Positions 35,901 through 47,939 of a DNA stretch of 64,000 nucleotides are shown piece after piece (within the stretch, counting starts at the first letter, position 1; each line of letters opens with the position of its first letter). The notes under the pieces are model-generated. The model worked only from the letters and a program-made list of their open reading frames with translations. It was not told where the DNA came from and ran no database searches. A program made the position numbers and the translations under genes. Source of the DNA: Casuarina equisetifolia (taxonomy: Eukaryota > Streptophyta > Magnoliopsida > Fagales > Casuarinaceae); NCBI GenBank assembly GCA_028551475.1, contig CM052361.1, positions 24,255,491-24,319,490 of the forward strand. Reading direction: 5' to 3'.

Positions 35901-38315
35901 AAAGGAGAGAAAAAAGATTATGCTAGAGATATGCTAAAACTTTATGGTTATGAACCAGATATCATTATTGAGGATCTCATTGATAGATCTCTTCTAAAAA
36001 TAGAAGGAAATAGATTATGGATGCATGATTTGTTAGAAGAGATGGGTCAAAAGATTGAATGTTCCAAAGGACCTAATCATCGAAGTAGATTGTGGCTTAG
36101 TGAGGAGATCCATCATGTGTTAAAGAATCATGTAGTAAGTTACTAGAAAAGACTAGACTTATTTATTTAGTTTATATCTTTTACTTTTCAAATTTCAACA
36201 TATCTTTTGCTAATGTGATTATTTGTTCTTTGTTACTAGGGAACAAAAAGGGTTCAAGGCATAGTCCTAAAGTTTGCTTCACTAGAAGAATTACACTTGA
36301 ATCATGGAGCTTTCTTGAAAGTGGAAAATCTGAAATTGTTAAAAGTATATAATGTGCATCTTTCTCAAGGCCTTAGTTATCTTCCTGACAAGTTGCAAGT
36401 TATAGAATGGCCTGGATATCCTTTAAAGTCTTTGCCAAAAGGTTTTAGGCCTCATAATCTTGTGCAACTCATTATGCCTCATAGTTGCATTAGAAGTATA
36501 TGGAAGAAAAAGAAGGTACAAATATCTTTTTTGCAGGATGTGTGTGTGTATTATGTCTTTTCATAAATTAAATTGATGATTTCTTAATTTTTTTTTATGT
36601 CCAATGTTTTATTATAGAGTTTATATGAGTTGAAGATTCTTGACCTTAGAGCATCTGAAAATTTGATCAAGACTCCAGATTTCTCAGGACTCCCAAATCT
36701 TGAGAAATTGATTCTTGAAGGTTGTGTAAAATTATCTAAGGTACATCCATCTATTGTGAATCTCAAACAACTTATTTTATTGAACTTGAGAGATTGCAAA
36801 TCCCTTGGTGGCCTTCCATGTGAAATTAGCTTGTATTCTTTGGAAATTCTAATACTTTCTGGTTGTTTGAAAATTAAGAAATTTCCACAAATTGTAGGAA
36901 ATATGAAAAAATTGTCAGAATTATATTTAGATAGGACTGCAATAGAAGATCTTCCTTTGTCGATGGAGCGTCTAACTGGCCTTACCCTGCTAAATCTACA
37001 AAATTGCAAGGGCTTGTTGACTCCTCCAAGAGTCCTTGCTAGTTTAACATCTGTCAAAAATGTCAATTTGTCCGGTTCTCCAATATTTGATAAAATGCCA
37101 AAGAATCAAAGGGATGTGGAAGGTGTTGAGGAACTTGATGTCCGTGGAACTGCTGTAAGAAAAGAACGCTCTTGTGGATTTAAATGGCAGCTACTTACAT
37201 CACGATTCTTCAGTCATAGGTCATTGTCAAATCCTGACATTGGCTTAGTATTGCCTACTTTATTCTCAAGCCTGTACTCGTTGACAGATTTAAATTTGAG
37301 TGATTGTAATGTGTCAAACGGAGAAATTCTGAGTCATCTATGCGGGTTGACATCATTGAAAGAGCTAAATCTAAATAGAAATATGTTTGAATACATCCCG
37401 GACTGCATCTCTCAGCTCTCCAAGCTCAAGCGCGTCTTCTTGGATGACTGTAGCAGGCTTCAATCATTACCAAAATTTGCACCAAGCGTTCAATTCGTAA
37501 GTCGTTGTAGTGGCAAAATACAACGTTATAGACTTACTTTGGTGAAGACTGATGAAATAGGAGGGTATCTTCTCTGTGGCTCTTGGTCAGGGGTTCAGGG
37601 TGTCAGAGTTACAAATGACAACAACGGTGAACTTCCATGGATGCAGGTCTCTCTCTCTCTCTCTCTCTCTCGCTAGCTCTTTTTCAGGGTTACAGATTGT
37701 TAGAGTTGCAAATGACCCCGGCAATAATTTTCATGGCTTGCAGCGCCCTCTCTGTCTCCAACAAAATGTAACATTTTTTGTGTGGTCTATTTTTGACAGG
37801 TGGGCTTTCATCTTCTTCGCAGAATAGGGTATTGTACTTTGCCCGCAGATGGGATTCCAATGTTGTTTAACAATATGACTAACGGTTGCTTTGTTAAGCT
37901 CCTACTGAATGAGGTTTCAGACGATAGAAGCAACTGTTTGGGATGTGCTCTGTATTTTGAATACGATGGCTGTGTCTGCTCACAGGATTCAAATTTTTAC
38001 TCAACTCATCGTTATAAAGGAACTGCAGCAGATTTTTTTTTGCACTTCGACACTGATGAAGGTTCTCTTAAAGAACCCCCGTGTTTCAGCGACTTTCAGA
38101 GACGTTCACAACATGGGCGACGTAGATTTGTAGTATACATACCACGTATCTGGTTTGTAGAAAAATCAAATAATGTGGATAGATGGACCTACATCAATGC
38201 TTCAATTACATCTGTTTGTCCAAGCACGAAGATCCATATGTGTGGAGGTCTGGTAATATACAAGCGAAATGCCAAGACTTTGTCCAAGGGTTTGTGGCTT
38301 ATGAGTCCCTTCTAA
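32993..38315 (+). CDS. TNL-E, probably functional TIR-NB-LRR receptor
   Basis: Intracellular immune receptor. TIR domains of this class cleave NAD+ and signal through EDS1 when effector sensing drives oligomerisation. Exons: 32993-33486 (TIR, residues 1-164; YDVFLSFRGEDTR, WCLDEL), 35039-36134 (NB-ARC), 36240-36515, 36618-37646 (LRR), 37800-38315 (post-LRR C-JID-type domain, GIPMLFNN... FDTDEG... VYIPRIWFVEK). Total 3411 nt, 1136 residues, with no internal stop. Motifs: P-loop GMRGIGKTT (Arg where the paralogues have Gly, though GxxxxGKT is kept), VLIILDDVDEL, GSKIIVTTR, GHPLAL, LWMHDLLEEM. Near 38264 one C is missing relative to TNL-B, so the last dozen or so residues differ from the family. 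Start chosen by homology. Confidence 0.85.
34625..34715 (+). mobile_element. decayed SINE in TNL-E intron 1
   Basis: Shorter, diverged copy of the SINE in TNL-B intron 1 at the same relative position (GAGATCTCAAGTTTGATATC, then CCCTCACACCCCCTTACC and an A-rich end). The A-box half is partly lost. Confidence 0.5.
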
Positions 38316-39058
38316 CGGTTTGGATCTAGGCAGACTGTTCGTAAGGATAGTCACATATGGTCGGGAAGCAGGATGAAATCGTCATTACCGATGCTACATG
38401 TAAGTTTGTTTTGAATATCTTATTGGACATTATCCAATATACTAAGCAGGGAGTAACTAGACATTATTGTGTTTGAATGGCCAATGATAAGGCAACAATA
38501 ATCAAACAAGGAGTTCATTTGCCACTTGATTGAATATTTTGGAACTGTTTACTGACATTAATCACTATTTTTGTTCTCTTTTCATTTTTGTACTACAGAT
38601 ATTAGTTACAATATTCTACTGAAGAATGTCTAGTCAGCTTGCTTTAACGCAATTTCACTGAAAAATGGCGTCAAGAATGATTTTTGTTTTTGTTTGCTTG
38701 TTCAGTGATAAGCATGCCTTTTTTGTTGAATATTTTACTACTAGTCATTATTGTGGAATGGCTAAATTAGATGGATATTAATGTAGTAATAAATTACTGC
38801 AAACAAGGACTCTATTTAAGTTTTTTTGTTTAAGTTCCTGTATTCCAAATTGAAGAAGAGAGATGCAGTCCAAGAAAGAAAAGCATGAATAGGAAACCAA
38901 CTAGAGCTTATAATTCTTAATCAAACAGCGAAAGGGAATACCTTGGCTACATGACTGCTTTTGACTCTTGCCTAGAAATAAATCAGACAAATAAGTCGGC
39001 AAGATACTAACATATTGAGCTACAACAGCCTTTGCATAATCATTCCATTGGTTCAGGA
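38316..39058. other. TNL-E 3' flank
   Basis: Non-coding, similar to the TNL-B and TNL-C 3' flanks. No gene seen. Confidence 0.6.
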
Positions 39059-39307
39059 TCAATAAAAGCTGCTGCAACAAAAAGCCAGAACTAAAAAAAA
39101 AGGTTCAGTGTCTTCACAAAGGTACCATCTTCCACACGTTGCATTCAGTCGGTTCACCGCAGCCCTAGCCAACACCAGCTTATCACAATTTAAAATGTCA
39201 AAAAAGTTCAATGTCCTCTGCGTCCACATCTTTAGCGTCCCAGTATTCCGGCTACTAAGCCTCACAGTATCCGATATTTCGGTTGTCAAGCACATCGACT
39301 TCTCTTT
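39059..39307 (-). pseudogene. ribosomal protein L4 last-exon relic (copy 2)
   Basis: Minus strand after a CAG: KEKSMCLTTEISDTVRLSSR, NTGTLKMWTQRTLNFFDILN, KLVLARAAVNRLN, after which the tail diverges. It keeps the RNxGTLK segment lost from the copy at 23 kb. Confidence 0.6.
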
Positions 39308-39369
39308 CTGGTGGATACACTGGATTGAATCTGTTTGTAGTCCATATTAAAAATTAGACTTCAATTCCA

Positions 39370-39510
39370 AGTCCTACGGCAACCTGCACTGGAAAAGGTT
39401 CATTTATGGACTAGTGTATAAGACGGAGTGATAGCTCCCAGAAAGCGCCATGCAATTTGGGGGAGCTCGGGAGGAGTGTGTTAATGCAAACTCCATTGAG
39501 GATGTCAGGT
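39370..39510. repeat. ~130-bp repeat next to the rpl4 relic (copy 2)
   Basis: Second copy of the block at 23510-23650, including GACTAGTGTATAAGACGGAG and a GATGTCAGGTTC end. Confidence 0.65.
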
Positions 39511-40839
39511 TCCTTTTTCAGGGTAGTTGTATCCCGTGTAAACATGTCATACAATACCCTCTACAAGGACATCGCAAGAACATTTCTGTGAGGCTCGCCA
39601 ATTCCGATTTCTTCCTTCCTTCACTGGTGTTCATCCTGCCTTGCCAAGTTGAAAGCAACATCGACAGAGGGTAGCAATTACTTGGATAGAACGTTTGTCT
39701 GTAATTTCGATATTTTTCTAGTAATTTAGCAAAAAATCTATGGTTCTATGCTTTTTTGTGCGTGCATCTGCTCATTTATTTAAATGGCAGATGCAGTTCC
39801 CACAATAACATTGGATTGGAACCTCCACTATATCGATTTGACGCCATAGGTTGCTGAGTTTGTTATAATATTTGGTGACTATGGGAACAAGCATTCTGTT
39901 CTCAAATTGGCATTGGCCGAGGTGGTACTTTTGAGTGTCGGTAAGAGTCCCAAAACACATTTTGAAGGCTACTTTCAATTTTTTTTCTTTGAGACAAAAA
40001 GGATTAGATCATGGCATACCAAAAGCTCTAAACTGTAGAGCGGTAGAGATCCAATGCCTGTTGCTTCTCTATGTCTGACTGTGGTTGAGTGAATGTGCCA
40101 TTAATGAGTTCCCATTTGTTTTTGGCCATGAGTTGGTTTTCTATTTGGTTACTCCAAATCTTATAGTTGATTTTATCCTTTAACATGTCAATAACAAGAG
40201 ACGCTCTAGGTAATCTGTTGCTTAGAGGTAATAGGGATTACAATATGGATTTATAAGGGCCACAATATGGTTTGGATTGGGATTTGGTGTTGGAATTGGT
40301 GTTCATTGCGGAGGAGGAGTCAAAGCATGGTCAAACTCTACTATGATGAGTTCTGTTATAATTTTGAGAGGTAAAGCACAATGTGGTCAAAGCATAGTAG
40401 TGGTTGGTGAGATGTCAATTGGATTGTGTTTTCCAAGGTAAAACTCAATGAATTATGAAGGGAATGTAGCACATGCAGGAATATCCAATTGACAAGCTTA
40501 AAAACTACTGAAAAAACACCTATGAATAGGAAATTGGAATATCTCTAATGGCAGATTGAGTGAACTACATTCAGTTTGTCTCAGGAAGGTGATGGAAAAT
40601 GTAACCATCTTGACATCTCGAATATCATATTGAAGAAATGCATGAAACGAAAAACAAGTGCTTTGAAATGGGAAGTTGTGGGAAGATTGCCCGAGATTGC
40701 TATGTGTACTTGCATTGAATCAGTATTCTAATAATGTTTTTACAGTTAAATACAAGTTCAAACGAGAACCAATGGGCCCATGTGTTGGCTAACGGGTCAT
40801 CATGAGAAAATAATCAGTAATCAAAGACAGGGGCAGCTC
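39511..40839. other. spacer with possible retroelement debris
   Basis: No intact gene. A minus-strand stretch at 39772-39978 resembles Copia gag. The rest is unassigned. Confidence 0.45.
39772..39978 (-). mobile_element. possible Copia gag fossil
   Basis: The translated minus strand contains YYNKLSNLWRQID followed by a CYCGNCIC pattern, like the YFTKLKxLWDEL ... CxCGxCxC region of plant Copia gag proteins. Small and broken. The family assignment is tentative. Confidence 0.4.
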
Positions 40840-41010
40840 ACAACATGTCACATATTTCAACACTAATAGATTGCAAGCTTTGAAATGATTAGGATATCCT
40901 TCAAAGTTTTTACTATAATGTTTACACCTACTAATATTGCTTATTATGGCTTATACCCATGGTAGGAATCTATGGAAGAAAAACAAAAAGGGAGGATCAT
41001 CTCCTTTTCA
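40840..41010 (+). pseudogene. TNL exon 3 relic (copy 2)
   Basis: AGATTGCAAGCTTTGAAATG, ATTAGGATATCCTTCAAAG, then GGAAGAAAAACAAAAAGGGA. It matches the 3' half of the relic at 24940-25200 and the corresponding end of TNL exon 3. Confidence 0.6.
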
Positions 41011-41184
41011 AGTATATCTGTATGGACGTCTCTAATAATAAAAACTAAAGAGAGTTTGAACTGTAGAAAGGATGAAAAAAAGAAGACTAAGAAACTCTGC
41101 TCCAGTCTCTGCTCATTGTATCTCAATGTGCTTTGCTTTCATGCACTTAATTTGTCCCATATCATATAGTCTCCCTTTACAAGT

Positions 41185-41370
41185 CCGCAGTGGAACTTGG
41201 GTGCTCTTTTAAATGTGCTCGTGAGAATTAGGCAATTTCATGTTGTTTTTGGAATTGTTCGGAATTTGTGTGGATTGAAAATTTTTGTTATAATGGGCTG
41301 ATTCGTGGCGCTGCGAAAACCAAAGAGCTAGGGAGGCCGTTCAGATCAAGAATTCGTCGAGCAGAAAGGG
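41185..41370 (+). pseudogene. PPR relic (copy 2, short)
   Basis: Fragments matching about 1180-1480 of the PPR gene with internal deletions: GAACTTGGGTGCTCTTTTAA, GAATTAGGCAATTTCATG, AACCAAAGAGCTAGGGAGGC, GCAGAAAGGGATTGAAAGC. Confidence 0.7.
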
Positions 41371-41654
41371 ATTGAAAGCTAAAAGAAAGGGACAAGCAGG
41401 AGGGACCAGCATAGCTTTCGTGGTTCTCTTACCTAGTCAGAGATCATGTGGTAGAACGCGTTGGATTCCTTCAGGCGCATTGAATGCGCATCCACTCTAT
41501 CTTTCTGTGTCCCAAAGTCCTCCCGAAGTCTTGGGCTTCTAAAGAAAGAAGACTAAGATTCATTTCTCTGGCCTCTGGTCATGTATCGCAGTGAGCTTTG
41601 ATTTCATGTCTTTAATTTTTCTCAAATCATTTTCTAAAGAAACGAAGAAGAAAG
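41371..41654. repeat. TNL 5'-flank module, cut by LTR elements
   Basis: Inverted match to 30500-30780. The module continues at 47940 on the other side of the LTR insertions. Confidence 0.65.
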
Positions 41655-41727
41655 TGTCAAAGTAAAAAGGCTTGAGGGAGCATTGATGATAACAAGAAGC
41701 TTTTCCCACAAGTAAACGGTGTCATAT

Positions 41728-42058
41728 TGTTCGGATATGAGTCTATGTGGCAGCGACGTCCACGTGGCTGCCACATCACCAGCTCTGAGGGGCAGCAAAG
41801 AAGCACGCGCCTGACTTCTCTGCTGCCGCTTGCACCGTCCAGCTTGCAGCACGCAACCTGCAGGAAGACACATCTCGGACCTCCGGACAAGGATTTTAGG
41901 TTTAGGGTTTCATTCTTCCATGTTGTCTATAAATGCTTTTGTTTTATGTTCATAATTTCATCAAGGGGAACAACTTATCCCATTTCATTGTAAACGAGTT
42001 TTCTCTCCATTTATCAGAGTTTTATTCTCATCCATGTGTTCAAACACTTCAGTTTACA
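41728..42058 (+). repeat. 5' LTR of the Copia element
   Basis: 331 bp, starts TGTTCGGATATGAG and ends CAGTTTACA, with a CTATAAATGC promoter box near 41929. Confidence 0.9.
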
Positions 42059-42073
42059 TGGTATCAAAGAGCC
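42059..42073 (+). other. Copia primer binding site
   Basis: TGGTATCAAAGAGCC follows the 5' LTR directly, the usual initiator Met-tRNA complement of plant Copia elements. Confidence 0.8.
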
Positions 42074-42499
42074 CAGGTTACCAATCCTGAGTTTTTTCCT
42101 TCAAAACCTTATCAAATCGCTTCCGCTCAACTCCTACTGTTTTTTCCGGCCTTTTCTGCCAAATTTTCACCCCCTTATCCTGGAACTGACAAAACTCTCT
42201 CTTTTTTTTTCTGTATTTTCCAACTCACCGGAAACCCAACCAGGAAGACGACCTCAACGACGTCGTTTTTTCTTCCCACTTATCCCAAATGGCGCCGCTT
42301 GCTCCTCAACGCAGCGACGTTCTTCTTTCTTGATACGACGTCGCTTTGCCTCATAACGCAAACGACGCTCATATCAAACGACGCCGTTTTTTGTGCCCAC
42401 AGAAACGACGCCGTCTTCCAAACGACCGCACTTCGCCCTACACCGTGAACGCTGTTGTTTTTTGGCCTCCATTCATTCTACATAGAACGACGCCGTTTC

Positions 42500-43800
42500 T
42501 GTCTCACCACCATAGACGATGGACCCGACCCGATGGCTGACCCCACTGGTAGCAGCTCCCACGGCAAGACGCCGTATGTGCCACCACACCGCAGCGGACA
42601 AAGCGGATTCACCCCTGGAACCACCTCCTGGCAAAACCCCCTTCGTACGCTGTCTCCACCGCCGTCGATTCCATCCGATTCTCTGTTACGGGTCAACATC
42701 GCACCCGAACCTTCGGATCTGCTCTATCTTCACATAGGAGACACCCATTCGGTGGCTCTTGTGACGGCGAAGCTCGCCGGCCGCTTGAACTACGTGGTTT
42801 GGAGCGAAACGATGAAAATCGCTCTCTCCATAAAAAACAAACTGGTTTTTGTTGACGGGTCGTACCCAAAGTCGGCACCCGATTCTCTGACCCGACACCT
42901 CTGGGATCGCTGCAACGATCTCTGCCGTGGCTGGATTCTCAACTCCATCTTGGCAAAACTGCACGACGGCCTCATCTACACCCGAGAAGCGGCCTAAATG
43001 TGGTCCGAGCTCCACACCCGCTACTCTCAGGTCTACCCGTCTAGGGTTTACGACCTCATTCGCGAAATTTAGGAAATCCAGCAAGGGGGAGAGGCCGTTT
43101 CGACCTATTTGGCCGCCTCTGACAGCTCTGGGATGAGTACACCACTCTTCTGGAGACAATTTCGCCGGAGGTGCTCTAACACCGGCCATGGCAGCTCCAC
43201 GAAGCTCGGATGAACTTTTATCAGTTCTTAAACGGTCTCGACGATGGTTATTCTGCAATCAATGAGCAGATTTTGCTTATGCAGCCTCCTCCAGACATTA
43301 TTCAAACCTATGCGATCATCAGCAAGGCTGAATATCACTGGAATGCATCGGGGAAGATGGCCGGTGATTATACCTTTGTTGCGGCGAAACACTCAGCCGA
43401 CGCAATAGGTCCCCACGCGCGTCAGCACTCTTTTACGGCGGATCGACCTATGAGGACGGGCTTCAACGAACGACAGCCCGAGGCGCACGACGCAACATTT
43501 TCAGCTAAAAATGGTCCAAACGACGTGTCGTTTTCATCTTGACAAAACGACAGGTCGTTTAGGGCCACTCAAAACGATGTGTCATTTTCGCTCAAAGCTG
43601 GGCAAAACGACAGGTCGTTTCGGGGGGGCAGCAGGACAAAAAATGTGATTTTTGTAGAAAAAAAGGCCATCGGAAGAAGGAATGCTACCGCTTGACTGGC
43701 CCTCAATGTGAATATTGCAAAAATTATGGCCATGATCGCAAAGAGTGCTACAAACTCAATGGGTACCCCCCCAGACACAAGTACTACAAAGGTGACGCTC
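42500..43800 (+). mobile_element. Copia gag region (fossil)
   Basis: Rounded span. It includes a gag-type segment (NYVVWSETMKIAL) and CCHC zinc knuckles near its 3' end. Broken; part of the element 41728-47581. Confidence 0.75.
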
Positions 43801-43899
43801 CACCTGCTGCTCAAGCCAACCTAGTGGCCAATGATTCTGATCATGTCTTCATCACCAAGATTGATTACCAGCGCTCCATTCGATTCTTGCATGATGATT

Positions 43900-46800
43900 C
43901 AGAAGCTCATGCCCATCTCGCAAGTACAAGCGCTTTCCTCTCAAAAGTTTGGATTATTGATTCTGGTGCAAGTGATCATATTACTGCTAATATTCAATGC
44001 TTAGATTCTCTTGTTCCATGTGCATCTAGATCTAGGAAAGTTAAATTTCCTAATGGTGATAGTGCCTTGATTACACACACTAGACACACCCATATCTCTA
44101 GACAACTGAAATTGAACAATGTTCTATATTCACCAGACTTTAAATTCAATCTTTTGTCTACTTCCAAACTTTGCCATGAAAATAATTGTCGCATCATCCT
44201 ATATGCCGATTTTTGTGTCTTTCAGGACCTTTTGACGAGTGAAGTCAAAGGACTCGGTAGAATGCGCAATGGGCTTTATTTCTTTATAGCATGTCCTGGA
44301 AAAAATGATGTTGCTTTAAATTCTAGGCCTCGCCCATCTTTTGTAAACACGTTGTCAGCGTGTGATTTTTAAAATTCTCAACTCTGGCATTGTAGACTTG
44401 GGCATATGTCCCAAGCCAAATTTCAATTTTTAAATGAATTTAAATCTTGCAAAAATATTTTGTCTACTCCTTGTATGGTTTGCCCTCTTGCAAAACAAAC
44501 TAGAAATCTTTTTCCTACGCGCGACCACACAGCGCAACGGATTTTTGATCTGATCCACATTGATGTTTGGGGACCTTATCGTATCCCCAATCATGATGGA
44601 TCCCGATACTTCCTCACACTTGTTGATGATTTTTCACGTGGAACATGGACGTTCCTCATGAAAGTCAAAAGTGAAACCTTTTCTCGGTTGGAGGAATTTC
44701 TGTTGATGGTCAAAAACCAATTTAGCTTAGAAGTTAGACACATTAGATCTGACAATGCCTCTGATTTTTTCAACTCTCATACTAAACAATTATTCTCATC
44801 ACGAGGCATTATCCATGAGAGTTCTTGTGTTCACATCCTTCAACAAAATGGGGTTGTGGAACGCAAGCATCGGCATCTACTTGATGTTGCACGAGCTCTG
44901 AAATTTCAGAGCTCCATGCCCAGAAAATTTTGGGGCGAGTGCATTCTCACTGCCACATATCTCATCAATAGGATGCCCTCCTCTGTTTTGCAAGGAATCA
45001 CTCCTTTTGAAAAATTATTTGGAAAATCACCATCCCTCTCACATCTTAGAGTTTTTGGTTGCATGTGTCATGCCACCACTGTGGGGCCTCAGGACAAGTT
45101 TGCCCCACGGGCTATTCCCAGTGTCTTTATGGGATATGCTCAAGGTCAAAAGGGTTATTGGCTTTACAATGCCGAAAGCCGAAAGTTTTTTGTGAGTCGG
45201 GATGTCAAATTTTATGAGGACATCTTCCCTTTTTCCCACATAGGTCCCAAAATGCATTCTACCATGCAGGGTCCCTTGGCTCCACCTGATCTTGAGGTTC
45301 CTGCACCACCATCTCTGGAACCCACCATTGAGCCACTACCTCCCACAGCTGACTCTTCACCTTCCGCTCCCGCTCCACCATCGAGTCGGACTCCCGTTCC
45401 TTTACCACCCCCCGCCGATTCCTATGATGTCTTTTCTGATGATGACCTTCCATCCTCGGCGAATGATCTTCCCTCCACTTCCACATTTACTACACCTCCC
45501 AGACGATCCACTCGGGAAACCCGACCACCACTTTGGTCGACCGACTATGTTTGTCCTACTATTCATCTCTTTGAGAGTGACTCTTCCACCTACCCACTCT
45601 CTTTCTACCTCTCCTATGCTCATCTTTCCCTTTCTTCCCAACACTTCATTGCCTTCATCTCCGCAGACACTGAGCCTCTCTATCACTATGAGGCTGTTGG
45701 CAATCCTAGATGGCAAGAAGCCATGGCACAAGAAATCAAAGCCTTAGAAGACAATGACACTTGGGACATTGTGGATTTACCCCCTGGCCGCAAGTCTATT
45801 GGGTGTAAGTGGGTGTATAAGATCAAGTATCAAGCTGATGGCACAGTGGAACGGTACAAGGCTCGTCTCATAGCTAAAGGCTATAGTCAGAAGGAAGGTG
45901 TCGATTATCACGAGATCTTTGCTCCTGTTGTCAAGCACATCACCATCCGATGCGCTCTATCCCTTGCCGCCTAGAATCATTGGGGGATCCATCAAATAGA
46001 CGTCACTAATGCCTTCTTACAGGGTGATCTTCATAAAGATGTATATATGCGACTTCCCCCTGGAGACCCATATGAGCACAGTGGGAAAGTCTGCAAGTTG
46101 AAGAAATCTTTATATGGCCTGAAACAGGCTGCTCGGCAATGGTATGCCAAGTTCACCGATGCCCTTCTCGCAGCTGGATATCAAGATTCCATGCATGACA
46201 CCTCCTTATTTGTACGACGTCGAGGTAATCTCATCGTACTCCTTCTCATTTATGTTGACGACATTCTCATCACGGGCAGCGGTCTTGATGGGATTCGTGA
46301 GCTCAAGGAGCATCTCCATTCAGTTTTTCATATCAAGGACTTGGGAGATCTCAAGTATTATCTTGGGATTGAGGTCCTACAAGATCCTCAAGGGCTTCAG
46401 TTAAGTCAACGTAAGTATATCTTGGAGCTGATTGATGAGCTTGGGCTTGGGGGAGCCAAACCGGTTGACAATCCCATGGACACCAATCTCTCATTGACTA
46501 CACCACAGTATGATCAGGGGGCACCAATCCCTCGTGATGATGATCCTTTCTTAGCAAATCCTTTGAAATATCAACAGCTCATTGGGAAGTTGAACTATCT
46601 CAACGTCACAAGACCGGACATCTCATATGCAGTTCACAACTTAGCACAATTCATGCACTCCTCGAAGAAGTCCCATTGGGAAGCTGCCATTCGAGTGGTT
46701 AGATACTTGAAGAGCTACCCTGGTACAGGCCTACTCATCCCTGCCACAGGGGGATATCAGATGAGAGCTTACTGTGATTCTGATTATGCCACATGTAAAG

Positions 46801-47230
46801 TTGGTAGAAAATCAGTCACTGGATTTTGTGTCATGCTTGGGGACGCCTTGATTTCTTGGAAAAGCAAGAAACAAGCAGTTGTCTCTTTATCTTCCACTGA
46901 GGCAGAGTATCGAGCCATGGCGCTCACCTCATGTGAGATCATTTGGTTATTAGGGCTTTTGGGAGATATGGGAATTGATATTCCCCATCCTGTTACCTTG
47001 TATTGTGATAACAAGGCCTCCATGGAGCTAGCAGCCAACCCTATGGTCCATCAGAGGACCAAACACATAGATGTAGATTGCCATTTCATTCGAGAAAAGA
47101 TTCGGCGAGGACTCATCAAGACCAAACATGTTGGAACCAAGGATCAGCCAGCCGATATCTTAACCAAGGCCCTCGGGGCAAATCAGCATCTTCATCTCCT
47201 TCGCAAGCTAAATGTCGTCAACACATATTG
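43900..47230 (+). mobile_element. Copia pol region (fossil)
   Basis: Rounded span. Protease DSGAS near 43.97 kb, GAG-pre-integrase and integrase core about 44.4-45.0 kb, a Pro/Ser-rich linker about 45.3-45.5 kb, RT about 45.7-46.5 kb, RNase H about 46.7-47.2 kb. Broken; part of the element 41728-47581. Confidence 0.85.
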
Positions 47231-47250
47231 ACCTTTAGCTTGAGGGAGCC

Positions 47251-47581
47251 TGTTCGGATATGAGTTTATGTGGCAGCCACGTGGACGTGGCTGCCACATC
47301 ACCAGCTCTGAGGGGCAGCAGAGAAGCACGCGCCTGACTTCTCTGCTGCCGCCTGCACCGTCCAGCCTGCAGCACGCAACCTGCAGGAAGACACATCTCG
47401 GACCTCCGGACAAGGATTTTAGGTTTAGGGTTTCATTCTTCCATGTTGTCTATAAATGCTTTTGTTTTATGTTCATAATTTCATCAAGGGGAACAACTTA
47501 TCCCATTTCATTGTAAACGAGTTTTCTCTTCATTTATCAGAGTTTTATTCTCATCCATGTGTTCAAACACTTCAGTTTACA
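47251..47581 (+). repeat. 3' LTR of the Copia element
   Basis: 331 bp, the same length as the 5' LTR and about 97-98% identical by eye. It is preceded by AGCTTGAGGGAGCC and followed by the CATAT duplication. Confidence 0.9.
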
Positions 47582-47939
47582 CATATCAATTGACATCATG
47601 AGGCCTTTCCTCTTCTCACAAGCAAACTCAGATGACGTCTTGTTTAAATCTGGAAAACTCATAGTGCAATTTCTATAAATGCCGGTCAAGCTTTAAAACA
47701 AGTATTTGTAGTGAAAAATCCTTTGTAGAATAGTTTTGTCTCAGTAATGTTCCATTCTTTGTAGTGTTCCGCTCTTTGTAGTGTTGTAGTAGGGTCCATG
47801 GCCCTGCAATTATGGTTGCATTAAACTATTGCCGTTGTTCTTATTTTAATTTAATATAAACCCTTTTTTTCAATGTTAATATCTTTGCGTTTACTGCCTT
47901 CAGCTGTGTATGATTTCTTTCTTTTATAGATTTTCTTCA

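Larger units (their letters stand above)
41728..47581 (+). mobile_element. Ty1/copia LTR retrotransposon, young, structurally complete, coding part broken
   Basis: 5854 bp with two 331-bp LTRs (TG...CA), a primer binding site matching initiator Met-tRNA right after the 5' LTR, a purine-rich stretch before the 3' LTR, and the perfect target duplication CATAT on both sides (41723-41727, 47582-47586). Order of parts: gag with CCHC zinc knuckles, aspartic protease, integrase, reverse transcriptase (YVDDILITG), RNase H; integrase before RT defines Copia. The LTRs differ at about eight sites by eye (~2.4%), suggesting insertion one to two million years ago at commonly used plant rates. The coding region carries about four breaks, so this copy should not be autonomous. 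Confidence 0.9.
41655..47939 (+). mobile_element. old solo LTR split by a younger Copia insertion
   Basis: Outside the Copia element, 41655-41727 and 47587-47939 together form about 426 bp that starts TGTCAAAG and ends TTCTTCA, with a TATAAATGC box near 47675. It interrupts the TNL 5'-flank module, whose uninterrupted inverted copy lies near 30470. Flanks GAAAG (41650-41654) and TAAAG (47940-47944) fit a 5-bp target duplication with one change. No internal region remains, hence a solo LTR. Older than the nested Copia. Confidence 0.6.

Noticed and set aside
42686-43258. 190-codon minus-strand open frame in the Copia region
   Set aside because: Antisense to gag sequence in a GC-richer stretch; no motif of its own.
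45292-45747. Proline/histidine-rich open frame overlapping Copia pol
   Set aside because: Out-of-frame reading of the low-complexity linker region of the element.
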